Source of the DNA: Streptomyces coacervatus
GTDB taxonomy: Bacteria > Actinomycetota > Actinomycetes > Streptomycetales > Streptomycetaceae
Direction of reading: 5' to 3'
NCBI RefSeq assembly: GCF_029223485.1
Contig: NZ_JARHTP010000005.1
Location: forward strand, 434,001-498,000
Length of the DNA stretch: 64,000 bases
The notes under the pieces were generated by a model. It was given only the letters and a program-made list of their open reading frames with translations, made no database searches and was not told the origin of the DNA. How positions within the stretch are numbered: position 1 is the stretch's first letter; each line of letters starts with the position of its first letter. Both the position numbers and the translations under genes were made by a program. This document shows, piece by piece, positions 8,254 to 16,608 of the stretch.

Positions 8254-9351
8254 TTACTTCACCGCCGGCCGCTGCTGGGCGATCGGAGATGCCGCTTCCG
8301 TCTGCGGGGAGTCGGGGTTGGAGAGGACCGACGGGGCCGCGACCGCCGACGTCGGGTCGGCGGCCTCCTCCTCGCCCGCCGGGGCCGTCGCGCCGCCGAC
8401 GATGCGGATGTTCGCGGCGTCGAAGGCGCGCTTGATGCGCCAGCGCAGTTCGCGTTCGACGCCGAGGGACTTGCCGGGCATGGTCTTCGCCGAGACGCGC
8501 ACGACCATGGAGTCCAGCAGCACGCTGTCCAGGCCGAGGACCTCGATCGGGCTCCACAGGAGCTCGTTCCAGGGCTCGTCCGCGCTCATCTTCTCCGCGA
8601 CCTCGTCGAGGGTCGCCTTCACCCGGTCCAGGTCCTCGTTCGCCTTCACGGTCACGTCCACGCCGGCCGTTGCCCAGCCCTGGGAGAGGTTGCCGATGCG
8701 CTTGACCTCGCCGTTGCGGACGTACCAGATCTCGCCGTTCGCACCGCGGAGTTTCGTGACCCGCAGGCCGACCTCGATCACCTCGCCGGAGGCCACGCCC
8801 GCGTCGATCGAGTCGCCGACGCCGTACTGGTCCTCCAGGATCATGAAGACGCCGGAGAGGAAGTCCGTGACCAGGTTGCGGGCACCGAAACCGATCGCCA
8901 CGCCGGCGACACCGGCGGAGGCCAGCAGCGGGGCCAGATTGATCTGGAACGCGGACAGGATCATCAGTGCCGCGGTGCCGAGGATCGTGAAGGACGCCAC
9001 CGAGCGCAGCACCGAGCCGATCGCCTGGGAGCGCTGGCGGCGCCGCTCGGTGTTGACCAGCAGGCCGCCCAGCGAAGTGCCGTCGACGGCCTCGGCGGTG
9101 CGGGTCATCCGGTCTATCAGCTTGGTGATCGCCCGCTGCACGACCGCTCTCAGCACCCCCGCTATCACCAGGATCAGCAGGACCCTCAGGCCGATCGCGA
9201 GCCACGTCGACCAGTTCTGCTCGACCCAGCTGGCGGCGTTGGTCGCGCTCTCCTGGGCGTCCTGGAGCGTGGGGACCGCCGGGGTCGTCGACTCCGAGGG
9301 AGACGGCGACGGCGACGAACCGGCGGCCAGTAGGACGGCGGGCAAGGACAC
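8254..9351 (-). CDS. MscS-family small-conductance mechanosensitive channel
   Basis: Membrane protein of 365 residues. The GTG at 9351 has GGAGG 8 bases upstream and is preferred to the ATG at 9390. An N-terminal hydrophobic segment and a Ser/Pro/Glu linker precede membrane helices near residues 55-75 and 115-165. The family pore helix and beta domain follow (ASAGVAGVAIGFGARNLVTD, then FMILEDQYGVGDSI), and then a cytoplasmic alpha/beta domain. Such channels open under hypo-osmotic stress to release solutes. The acidic Ala-rich C-terminal tail is probably disordered. It is a single gene with its own terminator. Confidence 0.85.
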   Translation of the reverse strand: MSLPAVLLAAGSSPSPSPSESTTPAVPTLQDAQESATNAASWVEQNWSTWLAIGLRVLLILVIAGVLRAVVQRAITKLIDRMTRTAEAVDGTSLGGLLVNTERRRQRSQAIGSVLRSVASFTILGTAALMILSAFQINLAPLLASAGVAGVAIGFGARNLVTDFLSGVFMILEDQYGVGDSIDAGVASGEVIEVGLRVTKLRGANGEIWYVRNGEVKRIGNLSQGWATAGVDVTVKANEDLDRVKATLDEVAEKMSADEPWNELLWSPIEVLGLDSVLLDSMVVRVSAKTMPGKSLGVERELRWRIKRAFDAANIRIVGGATAPAGEEEAADPTSAVAAPSVLSNPDSPQTEAASPIAQQRPAVK

Positions 9352-9674
9352 GGCAGGTACCTCCAGGTGCAACGGTCTGCCGTCCGGCACGTCGACCAGG
9401 TCAAGGTCACGAAAAGGTCACCGGGCGGGCAGGTCCACCACACTATCGGGGCATCGTGTGCGAATCCTTGCCGTCTTCTGAGGGGGGATTGTGCTCACCC
9501 CGGGATGAGCAGGTGGGATAAAGCGCTGCCCCTCCGGGGGATGAATCAGATGTGGTCGAAAACACTCCCAGCCCGTTACCGGGACATGGTGGCGCTTCCA
9601 CCAGGCAAGAGGAGAGACTGACTACAGATCGTCCCGGCGCGAGCCACGCGCCGCCGACGCCCAAGGAGGCATCC
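9352..9674. other. Divergent intergenic region, 323 bp
   Basis: This is the non-coding stretch between the divergent channel and HNH genes. It should hold both promoters, but I see no convincing dyad or promoter hexamer pair. A short AT-richer patch near 9515-9565 is the likeliest promoter for the HNH gene. Confidence 0.4.
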
Positions 9675-10211
9675 GTGCCGCATGTCCTGGTCCTCAACGC
9701 GTCGTACGAGCCACTCGGCGTCGTACCGCTCCGCCGCGCGCTCGTCCTCGTCCTGGAGAACAAGGCAGTCTCCCTGGAGGAATCCGGCGCCTTCATGCAC
9801 AGCGCAACCGTCACAGTCCCCGCACCCAGCGTGGTCCGGCTCAAGCGATTCGTCCGGGTTCCCTATCGGGGGCCCGTTCCTCTTACCCGGCGGGCGCTCT
9901 TCGCGCGCGACGGGGGCCGGTGCATGTACTGCGGTGGCGTCGCAACCAGCGTCGACCATGTCATTCCGCGCAGCCGCGGGGGCAAACACGTCTGGGACAA
10001 TGTGGTGGCGTCCTGCCGCCGCTGCAACCACGTGAAGGCCGACCGACACCTGTTCGAAATTGGCTGGCGGCTGCGCCATAAACCAGCCCCGCCCACCGGT
10101 CTGGCCTGGCGCATCATCGGGACCGGCCATAGGGACCCGCGCTGGCTGCCCTACTTGCAGCCGTACGGCGCGGAGGACGCCATGGCCCGGATCGACGGCA
10201 TTTCCGCCTGA
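9675..10211 (+). CDS. HNH endonuclease domain protein
   Basis: Protein of 178 residues starting at a GTG with AAGGAGG 5 bases upstream. An N-terminal beta-rich region (VLVLNASYEPLGVVPLRRA) precedes the HNH core at about residues 85-130: the zinc-knuckle CMYCGG, then TSVDHVIPRSRGGKHVWDN with the catalytic His, then CRRCNHVKADR. This architecture is common and conserved in Actinobacteria, where the protein usually stands alone. The function is unknown; DNA nicking is likely from the domain. The gene ends 54 bases before a strong hairpin shared with the convergent ABC operon. Confidence 0.85.
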   Translation: MPHVLVLNASYEPLGVVPLRRALVLVLENKAVSLEESGAFMHSATVTVPAPSVVRLKRFVRVPYRGPVPLTRRALFARDGGRCMYCGGVATSVDHVIPRSRGGKHVWDNVVASCRRCNHVKADRHLFEIGWRLRHKPAPPTGLAWRIIGTGHRDPRWLPYLQPYGAEDAMARIDGISA

Positions 10212-10265
10212 CGATCCGGGCTTTCGCATACCCCTGGTCACAGGGCATGCGGTGCGACGAAAGGG

Positions 10266-10304
10266 CGTCCGGCCCGGGAGCCCCCCGTACTCCCGGGCCG
10301 GACG
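10266..10304. terminator. Bidirectional terminator
   Basis: A perfect 15-bp stem (arms 10266-10280 and 10290-10304) with a 9-base loop sits between the converging HNH gene and the ABC permease gene. Confidence 0.85.
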
Positions 10305-10313
10305 GTCATGTGG

Positions 10314-11660
10314 TCATGCGTAGCGCAGCTCGGCCGGGCGGACGGAGCGGCGCAGCAGCGGGATCGAGGTGGCCGCCGCCAGCAGACAGCACGCGTACAC
10401 GGCGAACGGCACCAGGAGCGCGGCGTACGGCACCGGTGCCACGATGTAGTCCGTGGCGACCGAGGCGTACCAGGCGCTGATCCCCAGGCCGCCGATGCCC
10501 GCCACCGCGACCGCGGGGGCCAGCGGCAGCGCGGTCTCCAGGAGCAGCGCCCGGGCCAGCACCCCGTGCGGCACACCGGCGGCGGCCTGCGCGGCCAGGC
10601 CCCGGCGCCGGGTGGCGAGGGACTCGGCGGCGCCCACGGCGAGGCTCGTGAGGATGAGCGCGAGGGCGACGAGGATCGCGGTGGCCGTCAGGTCGATGCC
10701 CGTCGTGTAGTAGGCCAGGTCCGCGGCCAGGTGTCCTTCGCGGCGCATGGTGTGCAGCTCGGCGAGCAGCACCTGCCGTACCCCGACGAAGCCCGAGCCC
10801 ACGACCGTCACCAGCAGCACCGCCGCGTGCGTACGGGCCGCCGCCCACGGGTCCTCGCGCAGCCGTTCCGCCGCGATCAGCACCTCCGGGCGCCGGGCGC
10901 GGGCGGCCAGGCCCTCGCCCAGCTGCCGGGACGAGGAGCCGGACAGCCACACCGCGGTGAAGCTGATCAACAGGGTCAGGACGATCAGTGTCAGCGGGCC
11001 GTGGGTGAAGGCGAAGGAGTCGCTGAAGACCGGGGCCACGACGATGAACAGCAGCGTCGCCGCCAGCAGCCAGGTCACCGACTTGAACAGCCGCCCCGGG
11101 CCTCGCGTGGCCCGCACCCGCCGTACCCACCCGAGCGGCGAGGCCACCACCCGGTGCAGCGACAGGGCACTCACGGCCGCGCCCAGCACGGGTACGGCGG
11201 CGGCCACCAGGGCGAAACCCGCCCAGGCCGGTGCTGTCGGATGCGACCACAGCGGTACGAAGACGGCCGTGGCCGCCACCGAACCGGCCAGACAAGCCGG
11301 CCCCGACTCCAGTGCCGCGATCCGCCGCACCTGCCCGGGCGCGGCCCCCGCGAGCCGCAGCGCGGCCAGCCGCCGGTCCCGGTGCACCGCTCCGATGCGC
11401 GCGCACTGCCCGAGGAACCCGAGCACCGGGATGAGCAGCAGCCCCAGCGCGAAGATCACGCCACGCCGGTCGCTGTCGGAGTCGAGCAGCCCGGACCCGA
11501 CGGACACGGAGTAGTACCCGTCCAGCGAGGCGAGCGAGACGGCCGCGAGCCCGATGCCTGTCGCCATCGCCGCCCCGAGCGCCGTGAGCCCGATCCGCCA
11601 CCACTCCCGCCGGTCCGAGCCCCGGGTGAGCAGCCAGGCCAGCCGAAGATCGGCCCTCAT
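10314..11660 (-). CDS. FtsX-like ABC transporter permease
   Basis: Integral membrane protein of 448 residues with about eight hydrophobic segments in two halves, as in FtsX/MacB-type permeases. It begins MRADLRLAWLLTRG, a typical amphipathic entry to the first helix, and has membrane segments near residues 30, 75, 120, 195, 235 and in the C-terminal third. Its ATG overlaps the stop of the ATPase gene (ATGA). With that ATPase it should form a complex that exports a peptide, lipid or drug, or works mechanically on the envelope. The substrate is unknown. The PadR gene at the head of the operon points to substrate- or drug-responsive control. Confidence 0.82.
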   Translation of the reverse strand: MRADLRLAWLLTRGSDRREWWRIGLTALGAAMATGIGLAAVSLASLDGYYSVSVGSGLLDSDSDRRGVIFALGLLLIPVLGFLGQCARIGAVHRDRRLAALRLAGAAPGQVRRIAALESGPACLAGSVAATAVFVPLWSHPTAPAWAGFALVAAAVPVLGAAVSALSLHRVVASPLGWVRRVRATRGPGRLFKSVTWLLAATLLFIVVAPVFSDSFAFTHGPLTLIVLTLLISFTAVWLSGSSSRQLGEGLAARARRPEVLIAAERLREDPWAAARTHAAVLLVTVVGSGFVGVRQVLLAELHTMRREGHLAADLAYYTTGIDLTATAILVALALILTSLAVGAAESLATRRRGLAAQAAAGVPHGVLARALLLETALPLAPAVAVAGIGGLGISAWYASVATDYIVAPVPYAALLVPFAVYACCLLAAATSIPLLRRSVRPAELRYA

Positions 11661-12361
11661 GCCGTCACCCCCGCCGGCGCCACGGCCCCGTCGGTCAGCC
11701 GTACCTCGCGGTCCGCGTACGCCGCCACCTGGGCGTCGTGCGTGATCAGCAGGACGGCGGTGCCCGCGTCGCGGGCCGTGTGCACCAGAGCCGTCATCAC
11801 CTGCTCGCTCGCCAGGGAGTCCAGTGCCCCGGTCGGTTCGTCCGCGAAGACGACCTTCGGGCCGGTGACCAGGGCCCGCGCCAGCGCCGTCCGCTGGGCC
11901 TGGCCGCCGCTCAGCTCGCCGGGGCGCAGCGCCTCCTGCCCCCGTACGCCGAACCGCTCCAGCCATTCGCCGGCCCGGGTCTGCGCGTCCTTGCGGGAGC
12001 TGCCCGCGAGCATCAGCGGCAGCGCGACATTGTCCAGCGCCGTCAGCTCGGGAATCAGCTGCCCGAACTGGAACACCACTCCGAAGTCGGTCCGGCGCAG
12101 CTCGCTCAGCCGCTTCTCCGGCAGTTGGTCGAGCCGCTGCCCGGCATACGTCACCGAGCCCGCGTCCGGCCGGACGATGCCGGCCAGGCAGTGCAGCAGC
12201 GTCGACTTCCCGCTGCCGCTGGCGCCGGTCACGGCGAGGATCTCGCCGGTCCGCAGCTCCACCGAGGCGCCCCGCAGGGCCTCGGTCCTGCCGTGCGCCT
12301 TGGTGAGGTCACGGGCCGCCAGGAGCGGCGCCGTGCTGTCTGGGCTGTCCCCGTTGCTCAT
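11657..12361 (-). CDS. ABC transporter ATP-binding protein (MacB/LolD type)
   Basis: ATPase of 234 residues with Walker A GASGSGKST (about residues 44-52), Q-loop FQFGQL, signature LSGGQAQR, Walker B VVFADEP and an H-loop His in LLITHD. The size and motif set match the LolD/MacB class that partners with FtsX-like permeases. The ATG overlaps the PadR stop and its own stop overlaps the permease start, so padR, ATPase and permease form a tightly coupled operon. All catalytic motifs are intact. Confidence 0.9.
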   Translation of the reverse strand: MSNGDSPDSTAPLLAARDLTKAHGRTEALRGASVELRTGEILAVTGASGSGKSTLLHCLAGIVRPDAGSVTYAGQRLDQLPEKRLSELRRTDFGVVFQFGQLIPELTALDNVALPLMLAGSSRKDAQTRAGEWLERFGVRGQEALRPGELSGGQAQRTALARALVTGPKVVFADEPTGALDSLASEQVMTALVHTARDAGTAVLLITHDAQVAAYADREVRLTDGAVAPAGVTA

Positions 12362-12891
12362 GCTGCGTCGACCTCCGAGGTCAGGGTGGTGAGCCGGGCC
12401 GCCGTCGTGGTCATCCAACGGAGGTCGGCGTCGAGGTGGTTGAGGGCGTAGTCGGCCGAGAGCACGGTCGCGAGATCGGCGCCGGGCGCCGTCTTGAGCG
12501 CCGTGAGCTCCCGCATCCGCTGCATGTGCGCGGCGCGCTGGGCCCGCAGATAGGCATCCGCGTCGCCGCCGGACAGGATCGAGACGACGACCTTGGCGAA
12601 GATCTCGTTCGTCACGAACGGCGCCGGCGGGGCGATCTCCCCGGCCCAGCGCGCCAGTTCGAGCGAGCCGTCCTCGGTCGATCGGTACTGCGTCCGTTCC
12701 GGGCCGCCGTCCGAGGCGGTGCCCTCGATCTCCGCGAGGCCGTCCCGGACCAGGCGTTGCAGGGTTGTGTAGACCTGCCCGTAGGCCAGTGGACGGGCCT
12801 GCGGGAAACGTTCGTCGTGCCGCCGCTTCAGGTCGTAGCCATGGCTGGGCCCCGAGGCGAGCAGCCCCAGCAGGATGTGGCGGGTGCTCAT
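12358..12891 (-). CDS. PadR-family transcriptional regulator
   Basis: Protein of 177 residues with the PadR winged helix at the N-terminus (HILLGLLASGPSHGYDLKRR, then LAYGQVYTTLQRLVRDGLAE) and the C-terminal helical dimerisation domain (Vir_act_alpha_C type). The ATG at 12891 is chosen because a CATAAT -10 box ends 7 bases upstream, which puts the transcription start at the A of the ATG: probably a leaderless mRNA. An ATG at 12900 is the alternative. A 30-bp inverted repeat overlaps this promoter, so the gene is expected to repress itself and the ABC genes. Confidence 0.85.
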   Translation of the reverse strand: MSTRHILLGLLASGPSHGYDLKRRHDERFPQARPLAYGQVYTTLQRLVRDGLAEIEGTASDGGPERTQYRSTEDGSLELARWAGEIAPPAPFVTNEIFAKVVVSILSGGDADAYLRAQRAAHMQRMRELTALKTAPGADLATVLSADYALNHLDADLRWMTTTAARLTTLTSEVDAA

Positions 12892-12900
12892 GCGGATCAT

Positions 12901-12930
12901 TATGCACTCGCTACATGTACTGAGTGAATA
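12901..12930. promoter_or_regulatory. PadR operator overlapping the operon promoter
   Basis: An imperfect inverted repeat with outer arms TAT/ATA, then CACTC/GAGTG and the central octamer TACATGTA. The -10 box CATAAT (12903-12898, minus strand) overlaps its left edge and TTCACT lies 18 bases upstream as a -35. PadR proteins commonly bind ATGT/ACAT dyads. Confidence 0.65.
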
Positions 12931-13068
12931 GTGGTCCGCGAAGCTGCCCGGGGGTGGAGCAGAATGTGACGAGTGGCACCTTGTTCTTACCTGTACGTCT
13001 GCCGTCGCGCCCGCTGGGTAGGCCTGCGATAACCCGCACCCTCGCCGTACTCGAAAAGGAGGCCCCTC

Positions 13069-13299
13069 GTGGCCGCACCGGCATACCCCCTGTCCAAACC
13101 CGTGGCGCAGCTGCCGTCCGCCGAACCCGAGCCGCACTTCTGCGTCTTCAGTGCGGAGGCCGCCTGCGCCGAGACCCCGCTGACCAGCGAACCGCCCCTC
13201 CCCGAGGCCGAGCCCCTCACCAGCGAGCCACCGCTCGCCGACGCCGCCCCCCTGACCAGCGAGGCGGCAACCCCCGAGCCGGACTGCACGAGGCCCTAG
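13069..13299 (+). CDS. Small protein with three 12-residue PLTSE repeats
   Basis: GTG start with AAAAGGAGG upstream, encoding 76 residues. I do not recognise a family. Residues 1-35 are Pro/Ala-rich with Cys at 25 and 33. Residues 36-71 are three tandem 12-residue units (PLTSEPPL at 37-44 and 49-56, PLTSE at 61-65), acidic and Pro-rich, and Cys 73 lies near the end. There is no signal peptide or membrane helix. The TAG stop lies within the left inverted repeat of the adjacent MITE-like element. A leader followed by repeated cores would suit a modified-peptide precursor or a repeat-type binding protein, but no maturation enzyme is next to it. Confidence 0.65.
   Translation: MAAPAYPLSKPVAQLPSAEPEPHFCVFSAEAACAETPLTSEPPLPEAEPLTSEPPLADAAPLTSEAATPEPDCTRP
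13174..13281 (+). repeat. 36-bp tandem repeat, three copies, coding
   Basis: Three in-frame 36-base units encode the PLTSE repeats. The third unit is the most diverged. Synonymous differences between units suggest an old duplication kept by selection on the protein. Confidence 0.7.
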
Positions 13300-13523
13300 G
13301 GCCTGCCTTTCGGATCAGCCCGGCGTCGCGGGCCCTGGCACGCACAGCTGCGGCGTTGTCGTCACTCGCCGACGCTCCGCGTCGACTCCCTCCTCCGCCT
13401 TGCAGCTGCACGCTCCCCCACTCTCGGCTTCGCTCGAGCGGGGGGACCCCCATCGCCCCCGCTCAGGGAGGCTGTAAGGGCACCGTTCGTCACAGCCGAC
13501 CTGATCCGAAAGGCAGGCCCTAG
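13296..13523. mobile_element. MITE-like element with 23-bp perfect terminal inverted repeats
   Basis: Bases 13296-13318 and 13501-13523 are perfect inverted copies of each other and begin and end with CTAG, the kind of target duplication made by some IS5-group transposases. The interior has no ORF of note and contains a C-run/G-run hairpin (about 13410-13450) of a type common in Streptomyces intergenic DNA. The left repeat contains the stop codon of the PLTSE gene and the right repeat abuts the malQ ATG, supplying GGCAGG as its ribosome site. Confidence 0.75.
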
Positions 13524-15611
13524 ATGACAGCGCAGGGGTCGCCCGAACCGCCCTCCGAGGACCTGTCCCGGCTCGCCGCACTGCACGGTGTCGCCACCTC
13601 CTACAGCCCCTCCCCGGACCGTACGGTCGCGGCCTCGGCCACCGCCGTCGCCCTTGCCCTGGCCGCCCTCGGCATCGACACGGGCACCCCCGAGGCCACC
13701 CGTGCCGCGCTCGCCGCCCGCGAGCGGGAGCTGGGTGAGCGGCTGCTGCCGCCGACGGTGGTGCTCTGGAGCGGCGCCACGTCCTCCGTCCTCGCGGCCC
13801 TCCCGGCCGGCACCGGACTGCGCATCGAGACCGAGCAGGGTGAGGCGCGCGCGTCCGCCGAGCAACTGCCGCCCGGCGTCCACCGGTTGACCGCCGCCGC
13901 ACCCGACGGCCGTAGCGCCGAGGCCCATCTCGTCGTCGCCCCCGCCCGGCTCCCCACGCCCACCGCACGCTCGTACGGCCTGCTCGTCCAGCTCTACTCA
14001 CTGCTCTCCCGGCGCTCCTGGGGCATGGGCGACCTCGGTGACCTCGCCGAACTCACCGCCTGGGCCGGCCGTGCGCTCGGCGCGGGATTCGTCCAGGTCA
14101 ACCCGCTGCACGCGGCCGTGCCCGGCGCCCCCACCGACCCCTCCCCCTACCGCCCCTCCTCCCGCCGCTTCCCCGATCCCGTGCACCTGCGCGTCGAGGA
14201 CATCCCCGAGTACGCCTACGTCGAGGACCGCGAGCGCCTGCAGACGCTGCTGGGGCGCGCCGCCGAACTGCGCGAATCGGTGCTGGAGAAGGGCGCGTTG
14301 ATCGACCGGGACGCCGTGTGGGAGCTCAAGCGGGAGGCGCTGGAGCTGATCCGCGAGGTCGAGCTGGGGCCCGGACGGCGCGCCGCGTACGTCGACTTCC
14401 TCGCCGAGCAGGGCGAGGCCCTGGAGGACCACGCCACCTGGTACGCGCTGGCCGAGGTGCACGGCTCCGACTGGAGCCGCTGGCCCGCCGCCCTGCGCGA
14501 CCCCCGCTCGGCCGAAACGGCGCGCGCCCGCGGGGAGTTGATGGACCGCGTGGACTTCCACTCCCGTCTCGCCTGGCTCACCGACACCCAGCTCACCGAC
14601 GCCCAGCGCGCCGCGCGCGAGGCCGGGATGCCGGTCGGGATCGTGCACGACCTGGCGGTCGGGGTGCACCCCGAGGGCGCCGACGCCTGGGCGCAGCAGG
14701 AGTACTTCGCCGCCGGGATGTCGGTCGGCGCACCGCCGGACGCCTTCAACGCACGCGGCCAGGACTGGGGCCTGCCGCCCTGGAGACCGGACCGCCTCGC
14801 CGAGTCCGGCTACGCGCCGTACCGCCGCCTGCTGAAGGCCCTGTTCCGCTATGCCGGCGCCCTGCGCATCGACCACGTGATGGGCCTGTTCCGCCTCTGG
14901 TGGGTCCCGCAGGGGCACCCGCCCACGGAGGGCACGTACGTCCGCTACGACGCCGAGGCCATGCTCGCGATCCTCGTCCTGGAGGCCTCGCGCGCCGGTG
15001 CCGTCGTCATCGGCGAGGACCTGGGCACGGTGGAGCCGGGTGTGCGGGAGACGCTGCGCGAGCGCGGGGTGCTCGGCACGTCCGTGCTCTGGTTCGAACG
15101 GGACTGGGACGGCGACGGCCGACCCCTCCCGCCCGAGCGCTGGCGAGCCGACTGCCTCGCCACCGCCACCACCCACGATCTGCCGCCCACGGCCGCCCGC
15201 CTGACCGGCGAGCACGTCGAACTCCGCGACCGCCTCGGCCTGTTGACCCGCCCGCTGGAGGAGGAGCGCGCGGAGGCGGCGAACGACACGGGGGAGTGGC
15301 TCGGCCTGCTCACCCGCCTCGGCCTGCTGCACGGCACCGGCGGCGGGCACGGCGTCTCGGAGGAGGAGGCCGAGATCCAGGCAGTACACCGCTTCCTGCT
15401 CCGCACCCCGTCCCGCATGCTCGGCATCTGGCTGCCCGACACGGTCGGCGACCGCCGTCCCCAGAACCTCCCCGGCACCTGGGACCAGTACCCGAACTGG
15501 CGGCTGCCGATCGCGGACGCGGAGAGCCGCCCGGTGACCCTGGAGGAACTGGCAGGGTCGCCGCGGCTGCATGCGCTGATCGACGTGCTTCGGCCCGTGC
15601 GGCCGGAGTGA
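13524..15611 (+). CDS. malQ: 4-alpha-glucanotransferase (amylomaltase, GH77)
   Basis: Protein of 695 residues, normal for actinobacterial MalQ with an N-terminal extension. The GH77 core starts near residue 150 (SYGLLVQLYSLLSRRSWGMGDLGDL). The nucleophile lies in ALRIDHVMGLFRLWW (about residues 445-460), the acid/base Glu in VVIGEDLGTV, and the third carboxylate in TTHDLPPT. It transfers maltooligosaccharide units between glucans and releases glucose, in glycogen and maltodextrin metabolism in the cytoplasm. The ATG follows the MITE directly, so its promoter or leader may now lie partly in that element. Confidence 0.92.
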   Translation: MTAQGSPEPPSEDLSRLAALHGVATSYSPSPDRTVAASATAVALALAALGIDTGTPEATRAALAARERELGERLLPPTVVLWSGATSSVLAALPAGTGLRIETEQGEARASAEQLPPGVHRLTAAAPDGRSAEAHLVVAPARLPTPTARSYGLLVQLYSLLSRRSWGMGDLGDLAELTAWAGRALGAGFVQVNPLHAAVPGAPTDPSPYRPSSRRFPDPVHLRVEDIPEYAYVEDRERLQTLLGRAAELRESVLEKGALIDRDAVWELKREALELIREVELGPGRRAAYVDFLAEQGEALEDHATWYALAEVHGSDWSRWPAALRDPRSAETARARGELMDRVDFHSRLAWLTDTQLTDAQRAAREAGMPVGIVHDLAVGVHPEGADAWAQQEYFAAGMSVGAPPDAFNARGQDWGLPPWRPDRLAESGYAPYRRLLKALFRYAGALRIDHVMGLFRLWWVPQGHPPTEGTYVRYDAEAMLAILVLEASRAGAVVIGEDLGTVEPGVRETLRERGVLGTSVLWFERDWDGDGRPLPPERWRADCLATATTHDLPPTAARLTGEHVELRDRLGLLTRPLEEERAEAANDTGEWLGLLTRLGLLHGTGGGHGVSEEEAEIQAVHRFLLRTPSRMLGIWLPDTVGDRRPQNLPGTWDQYPNWRLPIADAESRPVTLEELAGSPRLHALIDVLRPVRPE

Positions 15612-15682
15612 GGAGGGGGCGGGTCTCCTACAGCACCCCCCCGAACGAGCGGCCCCGATCGTCGTTCGATACTTTTGACAGC

Positions 15683-15934
15683 GTGGACAAGAAGAACGCC
15701 CTGCGCGCCGGCGCCCTGGCCGCCGGTACGACGCTGATGATGCTGCTCATGTCGTCCCCCGCCTCCGCGCTGATCCGCGACGACGGCGACGACCCCGGCA
15801 AGGGCCTGAGCGTCGGCGAGACGCTGGGCCTCTACGTCCTGGCCCCCGTCGCCCTGTTCGCGGTCATCGCGGGCCTGGTGATGGTCCTGGACAAGTCCAA
15901 GGACCGTCAGCCGAAGGCCAAGGCAAAGGCCTGA
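15683..15934 (+). CDS. Small membrane protein of 83 residues
   Basis: GTG start (VDKKNALRAG) with no clear Shine-Dalgarno site; a GATACT box lies 9 bases upstream, so the message may have a very short leader. A cleavable-looking signal (basic KK, then a Gly/Met/Leu core ending SSPASA near residue 28) is followed by an acidic RDDGDDPGKG linker, a membrane helix (about residues 46-68) and a basic Lys-rich tail. The mature protein would sit in the membrane with the basic tail inside. I know of no assigned function. Codon use is typical of the genome. Confidence 0.7.
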   Translation: MDKKNALRAGALAAGTTLMMLLMSSPASALIRDDGDDPGKGLSVGETLGLYVLAPVALFAVIAGLVMVLDKSKDRQPKAKAKA

Positions 15935-15947
15935 CCTCACGTTTCCC

Positions 15948-15991
15948 GAGGGCGTCGGCCTCACCGTACGTAGGGTGAGGCCGACGCCCTC
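15948..15991. terminator. Bidirectional terminator
   Basis: A perfect 18-bp stem with an 8-base loop lies between the small membrane gene and the converging TetR gene. Confidence 0.88.
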
Positions 15992-16000
15992 GCTGTGTTC

Positions 16001-16597
16001 TCACGGGCTCGGCGCTGTCAGATACCGCTGCAGGGTGGGTGCGAGCCAGGCCACGATCTCCTCGGGGGGCAGCGCCACGACGGGCGGGATCCGCAGGACG
16101 TAACGGGTCAGCGCCAGCCCCAGCAGCTGCGTCGCCACGAGCGCGGCCCGCGCCGGTACCTGCTCGGGGTCCGGGCACACCTGGCGGGCGACCGGCAGCA
16201 GCTGGTCCCGGAAGATGCCCTGCATGCGCTCGGCGCCGGCCTGGTTGGTCGCACCGACCCGCAGCAGCGCGGTGAGCACCTCGTTCTCCTCCCATGTGTC
16301 GAGGAAGTGCCGCACGAGGGTCCGGCCGACGTCCTGCCGGGGCGGCCCGGCCAGGTCGGGCAGCCGCAGATCGACGGAGACGGCCGATGCGAACAGGCCC
16401 TCCTTGTTGCCGTAGTAGCGCATCACCATGGACGGGTCGATGTTCGCGTCCTTGGCGATGGCGCGGATGGTGGCGCGCTCGTACCCGTCGGAGGCGAAGC
16501 GCTCGCGGGCCGCGGTGAGGATCGCCTCACGGGTGGCGTCGGAACGGCGCCGGGCGCCGCTGTCGGAACCTGTGCTTCTGCTGTTGCCGCCGTTCAT
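16001..16597 (-). CDS. TetR-family repressor
   Basis: Protein of 198 residues. The helix-turn-helix lies at about residues 20-65 (REAILTAARERFASDGYERATIRAIAKDANIDPSMVMRYYGNKE, shown here in part), and the C-terminal ligand domain matches TetR_C families (LVRHFLDTWEENEVLTALLR). The ATG at 16597 is chosen; further in-frame ATGs upstream fall inside the operator. A TACGCT -10 box ends 7 bases before this ATG, so the message may be leaderless. It is divergent from the FAD monooxygenase gene across a 128-bp operator-rich gap and most likely represses that gene and itself. Confidence 0.85.
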   Translation of the reverse strand: MNGGNSRSTGSDSGARRRSDATREAILTAARERFASDGYERATIRAIAKDANIDPSMVMRYYGNKEGLFASAVSVDLRLPDLAGPPRQDVGRTLVRHFLDTWEENEVLTALLRVGATNQAGAERMQGIFRDQLLPVARQVCPDPEQVPARAALVATQLLGLALTRYVLRIPPVVALPPEEIVAWLAPTLQRYLTAPSP

Positions 16598-16608
16598 GCC
16601 CACGAGCG

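Noticed and set aside
13300..13500. A hidden small gene inside the MITE-like element.
   Set aside because: No frame has both a ribosome site and a plausible start; the interior is dominated by hairpin sequence.
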